Shown here piece after piece: positions 39,201 to 54,500 of a stretch of 64,000 nucleotides of DNA; the stretch's first letter is position 1; each line of letters begins with the position of its first letter. Where the stretch lies: assembly GCA_003993805.1 (NCBI GenBank), contig RSEF01000012.1, forward strand, positions 8,923,310 through 8,987,309, written 5' to 3'. This stretch comes from Himantopus leucocephalus (lineage: Eukaryota > Chordata > Aves > Charadriiformes > Recurvirostridae). Made by a program: the position numbers and the translations under genes. The notes beneath the pieces were generated by a model. It worked only from the letters and a program-made list of their open reading frames with translations, was not told the origin of the DNA and did not search any database.

Positions 39201-42200
39201 TTGTTAACGAAGAAAAAAATAAGAAGAGAGTAAACTTGAAAGAAAGTCTGTATTTTGAGACAGAGCATTACTGAACACTTTTGTCATGTTGCACACGCTT
39301 TATCTATTCCTGTATTGGCCCATATAAAAACATCTGCAAAAATACCATACAAATTGATTCGGGAAAAAAAACCCTAACCCAGTTTCATGTTTTACTTGGA
39401 AATAGTAAGTATTTGCTCAAAAATGCAAGTATTTATTAATCTGTTCCTTGAAAATTAATTTTTCATTGTGGAATGAAACAGGAAAAGACTTGAAATTCAA
39501 GTATTGTTGCATTCATAATTATATTTGCTAAAGTCGTGCTTATGAAGGCATGAGAAGAAAGCACACTTTAATGTGTGTCTGATGGCTAAATGACTCTGCC
39601 CGCAGAGAACGAGTTCTTTCCAATTTCTGAAGATAGCCTAGAATTTGGAAAGCATCACAATAGGACTGTAATGCAGTTCTCGGCGAGCACTCACACCAGC
39701 TGCCTTTATGCATAGAACTCAGGTTCCTACATTAGAAGGGTAATCATCTCCAACTCTGAACAGGGTACCTGCAGAGGCACAGACTATTCAAGGATAATTC
39801 AGAGCAGGAGCCTGGCTTCCCTGATCTGAATCATCCTCTGCAGGAGGGTCTTTCTCTCTCTTTAATGGCTGAATAGTGATCCTGCAGAGAAATGCATCCT
39901 GAACAGGGTGAAACGGGATGCCTAAAGCTAAGTGCAGACTACACCACCTGTTCTAAAAGAGCCAGCACACTACACTCAAACCTGGTTGGTTTGGGGTTTT
40001 TTTTCCACTTTGAATCTTTTCCTTTTGCTTGTATACATAGACGTTTTCATACAGTTACAATATATATTATACTGTTATCATAATAATTTCTTCCACAGAC
40101 TATGTTTAAAAAAACCCCCACAAATTTCAATTTCAAAACCTAATTTCAAAAATGTCAGCTCTTTTTCTTATTATAAGAATTACTTCCTCCTGTAAGGAGG
40201 AATAATCAGAAGATATACTCAAGGCAGTAGAGGAATAGAGACGGAGCTGACACTGCCCTTGCCTCATGCCTTCCTTCCACACCGTGTTCTTCTTTCTCTT
40301 CCTTTCATCTTCCAGCCTCTGACCCTCTGGGGTGGCAAAGTATCAGTAAGGCAAGTGGGAGAGGGACAAACCTCCCTGGAAAGGAGGGAGGTGTTCCAAG
40401 TCAGGGGGAAAGGGCAGGGATGATAGGACAAGCAGTGTCGGTGCCCTGTGGGAAAGGGACAGAGCACAAAAGGTTATTAGTTGCTGCAGCAGGTGGCTTT
40501 GTTGTGGGGCCTCTGCAGTCTGTCCCCTTAGGAATTTCAGAGCATCTCCCCACATTGGTGAAAACAGGCACAGCAGTAGCAAGGCAGAGCTAGACCTTTT
40601 TTCTTCCCGGCTGCTCTGTCTCCTCAAGTAAGACCAGTTTACCGGCCAACTTGAAGAGCACACACTTCTGTAAGTCACTTATTTCCTTGCTTAATGCAGG
40701 TCGTTGCTTCACTACAACTACCTGAATCATAAAGGGCAAAATCTGCATGTGGTACGCTTAACGTCTTGTCTCTGAAATGCTGCTGGCTTTAACTTTCCTT
40801 TCCTAACAGAGCTGGATCCATAACAGGCAAAGCTAAGGTAATTCAATTTCAAACATGCAAGAGAGGTGTCGTGTCCAGCTAAGCAAACTTAACCTTTAAG
40901 TTGTTTACTCTCTACTATTTGACTATAACATTTGCTATTAAAGGAAATCGATATAACTGTTAAACAGCTTAGTCTCTGTATTTCCATGCAGGAGAGAGAA
41001 TCCATTTCCTTGTCCACTGCTGTTAAGTGCTGGACAGGATATAAACTGAACACAGACCTGAGGTTTCCCTACTAATAAGCAGCCGCTTCCATAGCCCCAG
41101 ACACACCCAATCTTAAGGAAACGTGTTGAATGCAGCATGTTTGGTATGGGACTGAGGGTGGGCCAGCCAGCTGTAGAGAGGACACAGCCATATTAGAGTG
41201 TTCAGACTGAGGATCCCAATTACCATCATTTATTGGTCACTTGTACTCAACCGTTTTCCTTTCCCTGGCTTACAACCACGCTGGCCATTAGCTGGTGGCC
41301 AGTGACACTGCTACACGACTTGTTTCAACAACAAAGACAGGTAATAAACCTCCTAAAAGCATTCAAAAATCCCTGATTTGCAGATCCATTGCCCCCGTCT
41401 GTCTTCAGACAAAGGTTGCAAAGTGTTTGAGGGAACAAAATGAATGACAAGCAGCGTGGAACTCTGAAGATACTTACAGGATAGAACTACACTTGAGGAA
41501 CAAAAAGTTTAGAGAAAATATCTTCCCATTATCCTGCAGAGTGGAAGATGTGATTTGAGCACAGCACCATTAAAAGCAACTCAACTTGTTTAAAAACAAT
41601 GCTGTGTGTTTCTAGTTAAAACAATTCTCGTTTTCTCACAGAAATACTGCATTATTGTGCTTTTTTTAAAACACGCTTGTTCATAAGTAAGAATTATTGA
41701 TCTCTATGGTGTATTTTACAAACATATTTGCTATTTTTTGCTGCTATTATATCTGTGCTCACGACAACAGATGCTATGCAGCAGAGTATGTGGTCATGAT
41801 AAACACATGGCTTAGGCAGGATTTTAATCCTATAAACAATCAAATGGCTGTTGAGATTCATCTTTAATTTCATGTTCAGGAGCTTTAACAGCCTGATTCA
41901 AGGGGAAAAAAAAATCCACATATGTATTTTTAATTTGTTTCTGTAATGACCACAGGAACACTTTAATACTATTGTTTAATGTTACAGTGATGACTGTACA
42001 TTCAAATTATGACTAGAATAATATCTAATTGTTGTGTTAGCATACGCCACTCCTGCACACACTTTATCATATCAATCATTTTTAGGAGGCAATAGAAAAG
42101 ATCTTCTCGCTACCGGTTGTTTTGCCCCTGCAGATGAATCCTACAAAGCATGGAAGAATTTCGCTGTGAGTAGTTGGAACTGAAATAAACTGAGGGCAGT

Positions 42201-45200
42201 ATTTTCAAATTGGCAAGCCAAACACATGCGCAAAGATGTGAAAAAGTAGTCTGAATTTCCACAGTACTCAACTCAGATAGCCCCACTGGGTGCTCCAATG
42301 CTTGAGCATCTCTGTGAATTCAGCCGTTTCCCTCCAGGCCTTTCAGCATATTTTTTGAGTGCAAACCTGCATTAACGAAGTTTGAGTATTTTGGATTAAG
42401 ATTAGTTGTTACTTTGGGATTACATTTCATATCTGTCAAATTTGATCTCTCCTATTTTTTACAGAAAGAAAAAACATACCAGCACCAGGGTACAGTAAAT
42501 GGAAAATATTGTGCACTCTGCACTCAAATATGTGTTACTCACATAACTGTTGGTTGCAAACGTTCAACCCTAATGGTCTGGAACAAACTTTAAGCATTCA
42601 ACTGAAGTGCAGATATCCGCTGTGCTGTTTCCCAACTCCTATCATGTGCTTTCCAGGCTGCTGGCTACATTTCCTAACCCACATTTCTCTCACTTATCAC
42701 ATTTTTTAAATGAATGAATGAAATGTTTATATCACAGTCAAGTTGGGCTACTTGAGTTTTTTGAGGTTTTTTTTTTTTTCAAATAAATTATGATAGAGAA
42801 TGGAATATCTTTAATGCAATTTATAAAAATAACATATATGCCAATAACAACATTTCTGAGAGCTGCAGCAGTTAAAGTATATGAAAAAAAGCAGCTAGTG
42901 GTTCGCTCGTATAAATCGAGACAGATAAACTCTCCGCCTCAGGCCTGTAACCTGACCCCATGGCTAGCAAAACATTGCTACCACGTATAGCCTGACTGAC
43001 TGTAGCACAACTTGCTGTCAGTATAAACATACCTACTCAAAGCAAGTTTTAGAATCAAGGATTTAAACGAACAGTATCATCTTCACTGTTCCCGCGTGTG
43101 CCGAAGCCTTGCGACCCCGGAGAGCTGTGGCGTGGCTGGCAACCACTTCGTTTCAGACAGGAAACCCCAGAAGTGCCATTCCTCTTTCATTATCCATCAG
43201 GGGATGCTTTCTCAAATAATTGATGCTCAGATAAGAGTACCTTACCAACTGCATATTAGAAATGTTACAAACATCCAAAAGCTTTGAGTGTACACACTTT
43301 AGGATGAAAACAAGTCCTTTGTGTAATGAGGAATTTGACAACGCTCCTAAGCTTTCTCGGCTGCTCACCCTTATGAGAATGTAAGATAATGGAGAGGTTC
43401 AGATCACTAGGTTTAAAACAGATGTAAAATTTTTGCAAAGAAACCAAGCTCAGAAATCCCACAAACTTTAAACATGACTCAAGGTTCATACCCCTGAACA
43501 AACCTGAGCTGAGAGTGTGGCATAAGTGGGTCTCCATAGGCAGAGTGGGTACCTGATTCCGTGATAAACTGCTCACAATGAACCACAGAGGAGATACAGC
43601 AATCAGCACAAAGCAAATCGTATCAAAGGTCTCTTAAAGCTTGGACTTCGCTTTTTGACAGTGGCATCCTGTTAGCAGGACAATGATAGGGAGGTCGGAG
43701 AAGTTACCCAGACTGGAAAATGCAGTTCTACTACAGCATGTTAGCCAACATGTGTTTTTAGCAAAGCTTTTTTAGAGCTACTTAAGTAGCTGTGGTTTGT
43801 ATTGAGAAACATCTCACATAATGTTTTTTAAAACACTAGATGATTTCCAAGCTAGATTCTAAATATAATTTAGAGATTAAAAAGCCAGTTGGTTTCCTCT
43901 GATTTAGGAAGGCTCACAAATATCACACGACATTGTAAAAGTAACTCTTGAATTTCATGAGTTGGTAACTACTCTTTTCCACAGCTTTAGGTCTAGTTTA
44001 ATCTACAAACACGATGTGACTTTAGCAAAGAGCTATGCAACACAAACTGAAGTATAAAAAGCAGTGATGATCAGGAGATTCACATTAAAAGTGTAATAAA
44101 TCCTAGAACTAAAGTGCTCATCGGCTGTGCCCACAGTGTGCTTTGCAAGGATGTTGTTAATTTATTTCTGTAAACATAAATTTTAGCAACGATTGAGAAG
44201 GCTGCATCTGAAAGAATTAAGTACACTGCGTGTCGTCATCTCCATAGCTAGTTACAACTCTATATTTTAGGTAATACATAAATGTCCCCTGCATAGCACT
44301 CAAATCTTAAGATTCATGTTGTTTTTCCAAGTGAAAGGCTGTTTAATATCCATTAAGGTCAAAAATCCTTTAGAAAGAGAAGTGCTACATGTACAGATGC
44401 CTAAGTCATGTTTGCATTTTTTCAAACAGACTATAATATGAATATATTATAAACGGAAATAAATTTCCCAATATTAGCAATTCTTCACAAGTGTGCCTGG
44501 CTTTAAAAATTCACTGCAATGTTTTCCAATTTTAATAAGTTTTCCTATTCCAAGCCATCTTTGATATATCTATTACTACTCAGCTCTATATTATGGCATT
44601 CATACAATTTTTTAAAGCTGCTGTCATTACAAAACATCCTTTCATTATGTCAGCTACTATCTATCATTTGTTTAATATTTATTACTGCTTGTTTAAAATG
44701 TAAAATTATGCCAACTTTTATGTAGAGTAATATTTACATTTTATAGCACTACTGAGCTTAACTATGAACAGTGAATGGGTGGAGATCACCACCTTCCCAC
44801 GCAGTGTGGTTTAGCAAATTCTCAAGTAATTCAGCTTTAGGCTCATTTGGACGACATAAGTAGGGAGGTGCGGAGTTAAGAGAGAGAGAGAGCACATCTC
44901 ATCCTGCTTGTCAGAAAAAACCTACAGCAAAACTAATGACAACGTTAATAGACTGAATTGCCAGGAAGCTGACCCACGGATCTCCAAGATTTTACAGTAC
45001 TTACAGATGGACCACATGCTATGGATCTCCTAATGAAAAAGTTGCACGCGTCTGCAAGAAAAGACCACTGTACATTTCCTCATCTTTCTCTTCCTTCTAT
45101 AGACTACTCCTCTCCTTCAATATATATTCCTTGCCGTTAAAAATGCCCTTTGAAAAAGATCACTATGGCCAGAATTTTTTTCACATTTAGTATACTTTTT

Positions 45201-48200
45201 CTCCTTTGATGCACAGTGATTCTTTCATTCTCTAGCTTTCTTTATGATGATTACAATGCCAATCACATTGAGAGAGAGAGAATCTGAATACAGATTTGCA
45301 TGGTTTCGTCAACTANCGGTCAGAATTTTTTTCACATTTAATATACTTTTTCTCCTTTGATGCATAGTGATTCTTTCATTCTCTAGCTTTCTTTATGATG
45401 ATTACAAAGCCAATCACATTGAGAGAGAGAATCTGAATACAGATTTGCATGGTTTCGTCAACTAAATAAACAAACTTCAAGGTTTTGATTTTTGGGGGAA
45501 CACTCTGATAGAAAAACTGATATTTTCAACGTAAGGCAGCATTCTGTATATAAGCAGCTACAATACTCCTCAATTCAACAAGCACACTAAAAAAGTTCTG
45601 AAACAAAAAAAGGAATATTGGAAATCTTTGTCTATTTAAAAACAAAAAACCCAAGCAAACAAACAAAAGAAAACCCTTGAAAACTCTCCAAAGGATTGTT
45701 AAACTAATGACAGGCAGACACAAACCTGCTCTGTAACTTATATATATATCTTGCCCTATTATTTCATATACTTATTTTCTTAAATGAAAATAGTAATTTA
45801 CAGTGTTTCCTGAGCTGGTCATTCAAAATATACATTATCAAAGGGTAGAGTTAAATTACCCATACAGTGACTTTAAATTGCACCTGCATACAAACATTAT
45901 AATCACTGTTGCCTTTGGAGTGAAGAGGAAGTTACTCAGCGCACAAGTAGAGACGTGTGGGTAACACACAATATAGGATTTTAAACTAAGTATAAAGACT
46001 TTAATAACCAATTCCGGCAGTTTAAATTGCATTATGTGATACTCTTTACATGGAAAGAACAGGAAAAAAAATTTTTGGGATCTTCGAGAGTTTTGGGGTC
46101 TTGGCTACCAAAGTTTCTACCAATACTGCTGTTGCCACAAATATAAAGACCTTTTAACACTCATAAGTATTCTGCAAGTCTGGAAGATCTGATTTTCAAA
46201 ACAGAGGTGCAAGATGACTCTATACACTAAGATTTTGATTCTTGAGACGTCAACATTTAACTACTGAGGCATGCAAAATATTGAGCTTCCCTTGAAGGTA
46301 CTCCTTGCTTTCCATGCGCATCTAAAGCAACCGCCCAGGAATTCAGAGCTGTTCGACGTTGCCAAGATCTGCAGTGAGCAGCTTGGCCATAGCACACCTG
46401 TGACTCAATGGGAGCATAGGTCAAAACCATTTACGTGCATGGGATCACGTGTGTGCTTGGCATGGTTGCTGAAAAAGCAAGCATGCAAAAACATAGTCTC
46501 ACCAAAGTACGGTGAAATATAGAGAACATTTCTTTTTCTTCAGGGTCCTATAAGATGGATACAGTAAACTGAATACAACGCAAAATGTCTTCTAGAAGAC
46601 TGACTATAATTTACTGCCCAAACTACTCCACAAAATCTACAGGAATATTCTGATGTACATAGACAGAGCTCCAAATGAGAAGAAATTGGCCCTTGATGCT
46701 TTGCTTGTTTTATGTGGCAAGCTGATTTGTTTAGAAGTAAACTAACTACATCTGAAAAGGCAAATGATTATTTATTTCATGGGAAATTGAACTGCGTATT
46801 TATTTACACATTTTAAACACGATCAAGTACAGCAGTTTGGCAAGCTTCTACTGAGAAAGAAATGCAGAAATATTTTAGCAAATGGTGGTATGTCTCAAGA
46901 TAAAGTGGTTTTAAAAACCATTACCATTTTAATGTCTGCAGATTGCACTATTCCTGACACGAATATACTCATGCCCTAAACAATCTGAATCTAATTTGTA
47001 TTGTTATTTATCTGTTACTGCCAAATAAGCACATTCAATGGACAAGTCTGAAATTTGCCATTATAAATCCACATGAAGGGTTCAATGGCATCCTGAATTA
47101 TAATTCCGAGGCCATTTACCTCTTTTTATTGACAATGAACAGCATGCAATGCCCAGTCTATAAGAAAGCAAAAGAAGACGTTCAGTTTATTGATGATTTT
47201 TCCTGTTAAAGAATTATCTGCTTACTAACACTCCAATGGGCCAAACATATAACACATGGGACAGTGTTTAATCAATTAAGTAGTTCGTATCAATTTAACA
47301 GGCAATTTACATGTGATGTACAACAAAGTAATGGGAACACTTACATTCGTCTTACATAATTAAAACACACGCGTATGTTTTTCCCAGGGTTAGGATGATC
47401 GTAACTACATACTTCCCTAGTGAGAATATGGCTTTCTCATGTTTACTTCTATCTTTATTTTGTGTCTTAAGACTGTGCAATAAAGAATCAACTGGGAACA
47501 AAACAATTTCTATGGGTTTTTGGTATTGACCTTGTGGACCCATGAGTACTGCAATTAAGAGAGAAGGGGGCTTTGCTCCCTGGGTCACTGGAAGCAAGGC
47601 CAGATTTTTGATCTGCATCCAAGTCCAATATGTCATCACACATGAACAGGAGGGGTTAAAAGGGCAGATTTTTAAGCATTTGACTGTGCAACTGCTGCCT
47701 GATTTGTATACCCATAGTTTTTACACTTGAACACACAAATTTGGCAACTATGCACTCAAATGGTTCCTTGCAACTTTGAACTTTTAAAATATATACTTAA
47801 CATATAAATAGTCAGATGAGCAAGTTGCTGTGCCTCCACAAGATCCAAACACATCTTCATAGCAGCCTGAGTTACCGCTGAATTTAATGGTATTTCCCTA
47901 AATGAAGCCAAATGAAAACATGCAAATTTTCATGCAAAAACAAGATTTGCAATTAGAGAAATGTTTTTTTGTTTGTTATACAGACAGATGAGTGGCTATA
48001 CTAAAAAGACCAGGTAACTTTCTCTGGTCAAATATCGTAACAGCCATCATCCTTTCTAATTCCTAAGTACAACTTTGTCTTCCTAAGGATGCTTTCCTTA
48101 GACATTTTTAGTGCTTTTTAAGTATCAGCAATTAAACTTTGCAATGCTGAGATCACCAGAAGGCAAAAACTGGTAATGTAACCAGTGAGAATTGCTGAAG

Positions 48201-48528
48201 AACTTTGGTTGACACACTTACTGGTATTAAAAATTGGCTAACACACTGGGGCAATACCTCATAAAACTGCAAGCAGCATTGAGATGCTTATTTAGCCAAA
48301 GACTTCAAATTTAACATCTAATCAAAAACATATCTCCGAGCAGCACACCACCCTTAAAACCCATCCCAAGTGCATTTGGCACTAGCGTAGTTCTGACTCA
48401 ACAGAAAGAGGGCCAGTTGACACTGATAAAGAAAAGTCATTTCTCTTTAGCAATTAACTATTTCCAACGCTGCAGCTGCCATAGAACATTCAACAGTCTA
48501 TCATCTGAGTTTTCAGAAGTAACAGTTT

Positions 48529-48563
<35 letters not shown>

Positions 48564-51500
48564 NTTTGCCATAAAAGGGAATAGCTTACTGGAAAATATG
48601 AAAGCATTTCAGATTTTTAAAAAATCCCAGTTTTTCTCTCATTGACAGTGCTTAGAAAATGTGGGTTGACTTGTTTTTGATTGCTGTTTAAATAACAGAT
48701 TAATTTAATAATCGTTGGGATATTGAATAACAACAAATTATGGGGTGGGACAGCCAAGCCCTGACCCTAATGACATTCTTATGTTAATTCTTATTTTCTT
48801 TTAGGCTCCTGCTTTCTTAATAAAACCTATATTTTTGAAAATCGTTTTTAAACATTGCAAATTATCCCAAAGTAGCATTTATTTTACACAAGTAAGAGAT
48901 AAGTTTACATATAAAGAGTGTATTTTATATGTCTGTATATATTTAGTGCCTGACTCAAAAGTCCATTTAAGTGTATAGGTGCCCTTCCATTGACTGAGTA
49001 AGTTTTCAGAGATGGCTGAAAAGGTGAGCCAGCTGTTTATCAAGTAATTAACATATAGTCCTTTCTACTGTGTGCTATTTGTGAGGATACGTTGATTTAA
49101 ACCCAAGCACACAAGATTAAAAATTATGATTGGAAACGTTTATAAGAACAAGGCTTAGTTTTCATATAACAGTTGGTAACTGTTCCCCTTGGTAATTGCG
49201 AAGTGCGGAGCATTTCTATAAGATCAGTAACCGCACACCCAGGACGGAATAAGCCTGAGCCCCTGACTCTCACTATGTGACCTTGTTGACTATGACTGTG
49301 ACTTTGTTAGCAATAACACGGTATTTGTGCTCCAAAATGTCTTATCTAAGTAACACTATATGGTTTCAATTAACATCAGTCATCATTTTTACTTCTAAGA
49401 GACTGCTTTTGGTCGCTTTTTTTCAGACAAGGGCTCTATAGTAGTGCCTGACATTGCAGGAACAAAAGACAGTGACTTGAATGAGCAACTTGTGACACAA
49501 ACTTTCTTGCAGCAGAGTATTTGCACAACTTTTGTTTGCAAACCTCTTCACAATATACTGACTTCCCCAGTGTCTTCCAAATAGGTCTGCAGTATCAGAG
49601 TGTAAATTCGGGTAAATATTTACAAATATCTTTTACTATTTGCAATCAAGATTTGCAAGAATATATCACAAAGAGATCAATCTACAACACGATCCAAGGA
49701 GGACACAGAAAATATTCCCACCGACTCAAAGGGATCTGAAGCCAGAGCCTAGTATGCAAGAGGTGCCGTGCAGAATAACCAGTGAACACTGCGTCAGTTC
49801 AAGACTCACTGTATATAAGGTTGAACCCTAATTTTGACTAATTGAGCCCATCATTCCTAAATTAAAAGTATTGAGCAATATACTTGCTTGTAAAAATATT
49901 TATTGGTACTGAGACCATGAAACAGAAAACTGGGTCAGAAGATAGAGGTCTACAAAGGACTTTGGGTCAAATTCCTTAGCTGTTCTGCGGGAAAGTGTCC
50001 TGGGTTATAACAAAAATATTTGGAATCCTATGCAGTCTGCAATCTTAGATGCAATTTGTAGATTGTTAATGACAGTGGGTAAATGGTATAACGAAGAACT
50101 TTCCCATGAGAATCTAATAGTTCTTCTGGATTATTTCTTTAGGTTTTGCCATTGCTTGTGGAGAAAAATAATGGGTGCCTTGAGATCAGTTTGTAACTTA
50201 CAGGGTTTTCTTTTATTTTTTTGTTCCACTGTGGAACACAAAATGTTTTTCTATGAAAAAGATCTTAGCGCATTATTTTTGAAATACTATAATTTTCACT
50301 AAACTCAGTTTCCAACTCAGTGCTGTCCAAGCATTGCAGAATTGTGTTATTTTTGAAAGTTATTTCCTTTGACCTGAAGTTACCTAAGAAGAGAGACTGA
50401 AATCTGCATTCCTTTGAGAAAACCTGGTCCTGTTAAATTAATCTTTTTTCATGGAATCATATCTGTTTGCAATATTTAAACATAAGAGATGTATGATAAG
50501 TTGTTGCACAACTTCTCAGTAATCTTCTGCTAAATAATCACAAAATAAGGCTGCTTGAATTCTACAACGCTGGCACAAAGCACTCATAGCAGCGTAACAT
50601 ACATTGTGTTTGATATGTCAAGTAGAAAAATCACAGCTTGATTTTGTTGAGTTTGTACTGTTCAGGCAGTGGGACCTATTGTTACACTTAAAGGGTTTCC
50701 TAGGATCAATTTACTGAGCACTTTCATACTTCTATCCCACAAAGCCATATAAAAACAATTATTCATACTAGACATTAATAACTTCCTTATAATTAAAAGT
50801 TGGTCAGCAGCAAATTAAAAGTGAATATTAGCACTTAAAATATATCTCCAGTGTACTTACTCCCATTTCCTGTTTTAAAACAATGAAGATCAAGAAAAAA
50901 ATTCAGGAGCAAGTCCAGAAGCACACCTATTGCCTTCAAAGAGAAGTAGTTCTCACCTTTATTTGCTAATTGCATATCGATTTAGTCTAGAAAGGGAGAG
51001 TTGTAACAATTTTTGTTTAACTTAGAAATTCCTCCTGACATTTATATTGATAGACAAATTGTTGCTGTAAATATTAATCTCCTTTCTGGTGATCACCTCT
51101 CAGCATAAAGGAAATCCAATTAAGGGACTTACTGAAGTACAGAAATTTGCATGAAGAATAGCTATGCAATTCTTTAATTCAAATGTTCCGTAACTACAGT
51201 AAAAATGTCACTGCACATAGGCACTAAAAGCAGAGAAAAGACATTTTCAGCCTGAAGGAGGAAAGCCAGACTGAAGTCTTTCTCTTCTTTTAACCCTATG
51301 AGGGACAACTTTACAGTAGGACTGGAAGCACTGACAAGGTTGCAGCACTGCCATGTGAGATTTGTTACTATTAACTCAGGTTCCCAGCACTGAAAGTTTG
51401 GAGGATAGATTTAATCCTCTCCCACTTCTAAGAAGGAAACACTGTTTGGCATTCAAGTGAAACAACCAGATCTCACTGTACCACAAAGGAACTTCTAACC

Positions 51501-54500
51501 TATCCAGCAGGGTTTCACTCCTCTACAGGAGAGCTCATAGCACTAACCTTTTTGTATCTAAATCTTTACGGAATATGCCCTTAAAATGCTGCCTGTGACC
51601 AGGCAAAGTCTTAAAACATTCAATATTCTTTGAAATTAGCATAAGCCTCTACTGGTTTTACATTTTTTTGGTAGAAAATAATAGGCACTGCTTTAATTTA
51701 TGAATATCAACTTTTAAATGACCCCCTGTTATAAGAGAAATGACACTCTGACAGAGGTCATTATATAAGATAAAACATAACACACTTGTACGTTCTTCAA
51801 CATAACCTTGAATAATTCAGTTTTATTGCTTTGTCACAAACAGTTGTATAAAAAAAAATTTAAAGGGCTTACTTGAAACAGTCATCGCAAGCAATATTCC
51901 CCGTGGTCTCCTTTATAGTGCGTTCGGAAACAAAAGCTGGATATTCAGTATCACAGGGCTCTAGGGTTTGTTTCAACCTCTGCGCTATAGGCACAGGAAA
52001 AAATATCTTGATGTTAACATGGGAAGAACAGCACACAAAATTCTGAACAACATGAGATGCTGTATTACAGAGCTCACAGAGAACGGAAATGTTACTCAGC
52101 TTCTGCCACCCTGTGAGATTTCCTAGGCAGTGCATAACACTATTTTTTCAATTAAAAAAAAAAAAAGTTTATCCACGGAATGTAATTTTGTAAGACGTAA
52201 CTGTTAAAGTAGTTATTCATGGTTTAGCCATTGCCAACCTACTTTACATTTATGCACAAGCTTTTATTCTTTCTCTGTATATTCAAGATGGACCTACTGC
52301 CGATTTTATTTCAGTGATGCTGTGTCTCACTGACTATTATGTATGGGGGTTCACATTTATTTGATAACTAAATTGTGACACATTTTACTGAAGCCGAAAC
52401 ACTTTTTTGGATTACAGCTTGGGGATCTTTGCAGAGTTTCATCAGTTAGAATAACTCCGTGGGTGGGGGGCAGAAGCGTTACTTTGCCCAGAACCAGTGC
52501 TTGTTATCTGCTTCCCAATTTAGTACTAATTAAGACTTCATAACACTTTTAATCTGAAGCCCTTGCAGTGCAAGGGACAAGAAAGCATCACTATTTACAC
52601 TTTAAAGATTGGGAAACTGAGGCACCAGGAAGCAGTGAGACTGGTTCAAGGTCAAACTACAGGACAGCAGCAAAGCTGGGAACTGAAGGCAGCTCTTCTG
52701 ACTCTCACACCGATGCATCTGTTGGACAATGTCTTTCCCTCATTCCCTTTCTTTTTCCTCCCCACCCCTTCATTCTTCCTTAACACAGAGATACACTTGC
52801 ACATCAGCACAAATGTTAAGCCTATCTTAAACTAATTGCTAAGTGAGAAAACAAGACAAGGTATGACAAAAATAGATGACACTGAACAGGCTCTTGGACT
52901 CGACAGATCTTCCATTCAAGATAATCTGTTCCAAAGCCAGTGGTGTATCTGTTGCACAGTGCCAAGGGAACGAGCAAAACTGCATTTGCAATCACGCACT
53001 AGGACATGCATTTCTGAACTGTTCATAATTTTTGTATACAATTTAAAAACATTCCCCCAAATGCACAGATCTCAAGGGAGGTACTAAAGCTGGTCAGAAA
53101 AGTTTTGTTATTTCCAATGTTTTCACTACGGTCGTGACATATTTAACAATTTAGCATATCCTTAAGAATTGTCTGACTAGCTCTACTGCACCTTCTCCAT
53201 TTCTCCTCTGTTCTCCTTATCTGTTGCCAAGAATGACTGAAATTTATCACCTGTATTTTGGGTCTACCCTCACTTGTATCAACATATGGCTTGTGTAACA
53301 GAAAGACTGCCAGAGATCCATGGTCTCAGCTTTCCAGCACCTCGTTAGAGTCCAGAAGATGAGGGGGTTGCCCAAGGCTTAGGGCATCAGTTTCTTCTCT
53401 CTCACTTACAAACGTGATTGAGATTACAAGACCTCGTGCAGAAGTATTTTTCATACTAGGGTTTGGTAAAGTGGCAGGTGCATGGGGACCCTCTAGGATC
53501 TTCATAATACGCGGTGGTGTATTAATGTCGCAATTGGAGCAGGAAGCAATTTCACCATTAGAGGAACTGGGTTTTTTCCTGAGCTTTGTTAAGTGTTGTT
53601 AAGTAAAAAAATGTAAAAGTTCATTAGTTTTAATTTCATGAAATGCAGTCGTAATTATTACAACTCTTACTGGTAAAATAGCGTCTACAGAAGAACATAC
53701 CTAAGCATGTGCTTTTCTCTCCTGCTGACTTCTCCCTTGTGAAATCTCTCTTGCTTGTGCTTTGCTAACACATGTTGGTTTCCAAACAACTATCACTTGC
53801 TACCTAACCACAAAAATGATGATATTTCACTGAGCATGATGAGGGGGTATTTTCAATACTCTTACTCATCAAAGAAATGGAGTAACTTACTTCACTTTCA
53901 GCTAAAACATGAATGAAAATCCCTCCATCACACCTGTTTTTCAAAGTGCTCTAATGATAATTTTATCTTTAAGAAAGTTATTAATGCCTGTCTTCTGTAG
54001 TTAGTACATGCTTAAAATATAAAACAGACATTCATTTTCATAAGACGAAGAGGGATGCTGTCTTTAAAGGATATTTTCCCTAACACACAATGTAAGTGCC
54101 ATTGGATATTTCATGTCAGGATATATTAAGGCATATTTGTACAGTACACTTGAAAAAACCTCCCAAAAAGTTACCCATTCCCTACTGCGGCTGCATTGCG
54201 CTGTTCTGCAAACACCAAGGACTAAGACTGGCATACCTGCCAGATACAAGGAACAGTTTTGCATTTTCTGGGTCTAGCACAGCAAACCCTACTGTCCTTC
54301 ACAGCCATCAGTATAAGAGACACTTCATTGCGGTTAGGGAAATCACTGGAAACCTAGTCTTGGTTTCTAGAAGATCTGTTTAGTCACTGCTGATTACAAA
54401 GCAGCCCTAAAAGCCAATAGCATCTGGCTGGTTCTCGTGAAGCTCTATTCGTGTACGTGCATCCAGTATATATTGGGCTCACTGCTCATGTAAATAGAGG

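Larger units (their letters stand above)
35179..51872 (-). other. CACNA2D3: CACNA2D3 16.7-kb intron (GT-AG)
   Basis: Largest complete intron in the window. It is AT-rich, with CAAA-type simple repeats (45637-45676), a long poly-T (48533-48567), an N-joined false duplication (45167-45464), octamer-like motifs at 47920-47955 and a CpG-richer spot near 43090-43140. I see no convincing exon, nested gene or RNA gene. Confidence 0.85.

Noticed and set aside
35179..51872. Nested LRTM1 gene, which sits in a CACNA2D3 intron in mammals
   Set aside because: No plus- or minus-strand ORF with leucine-rich repeats is present in this or any other intron of the window; it may lie in an intron beyond 64000.
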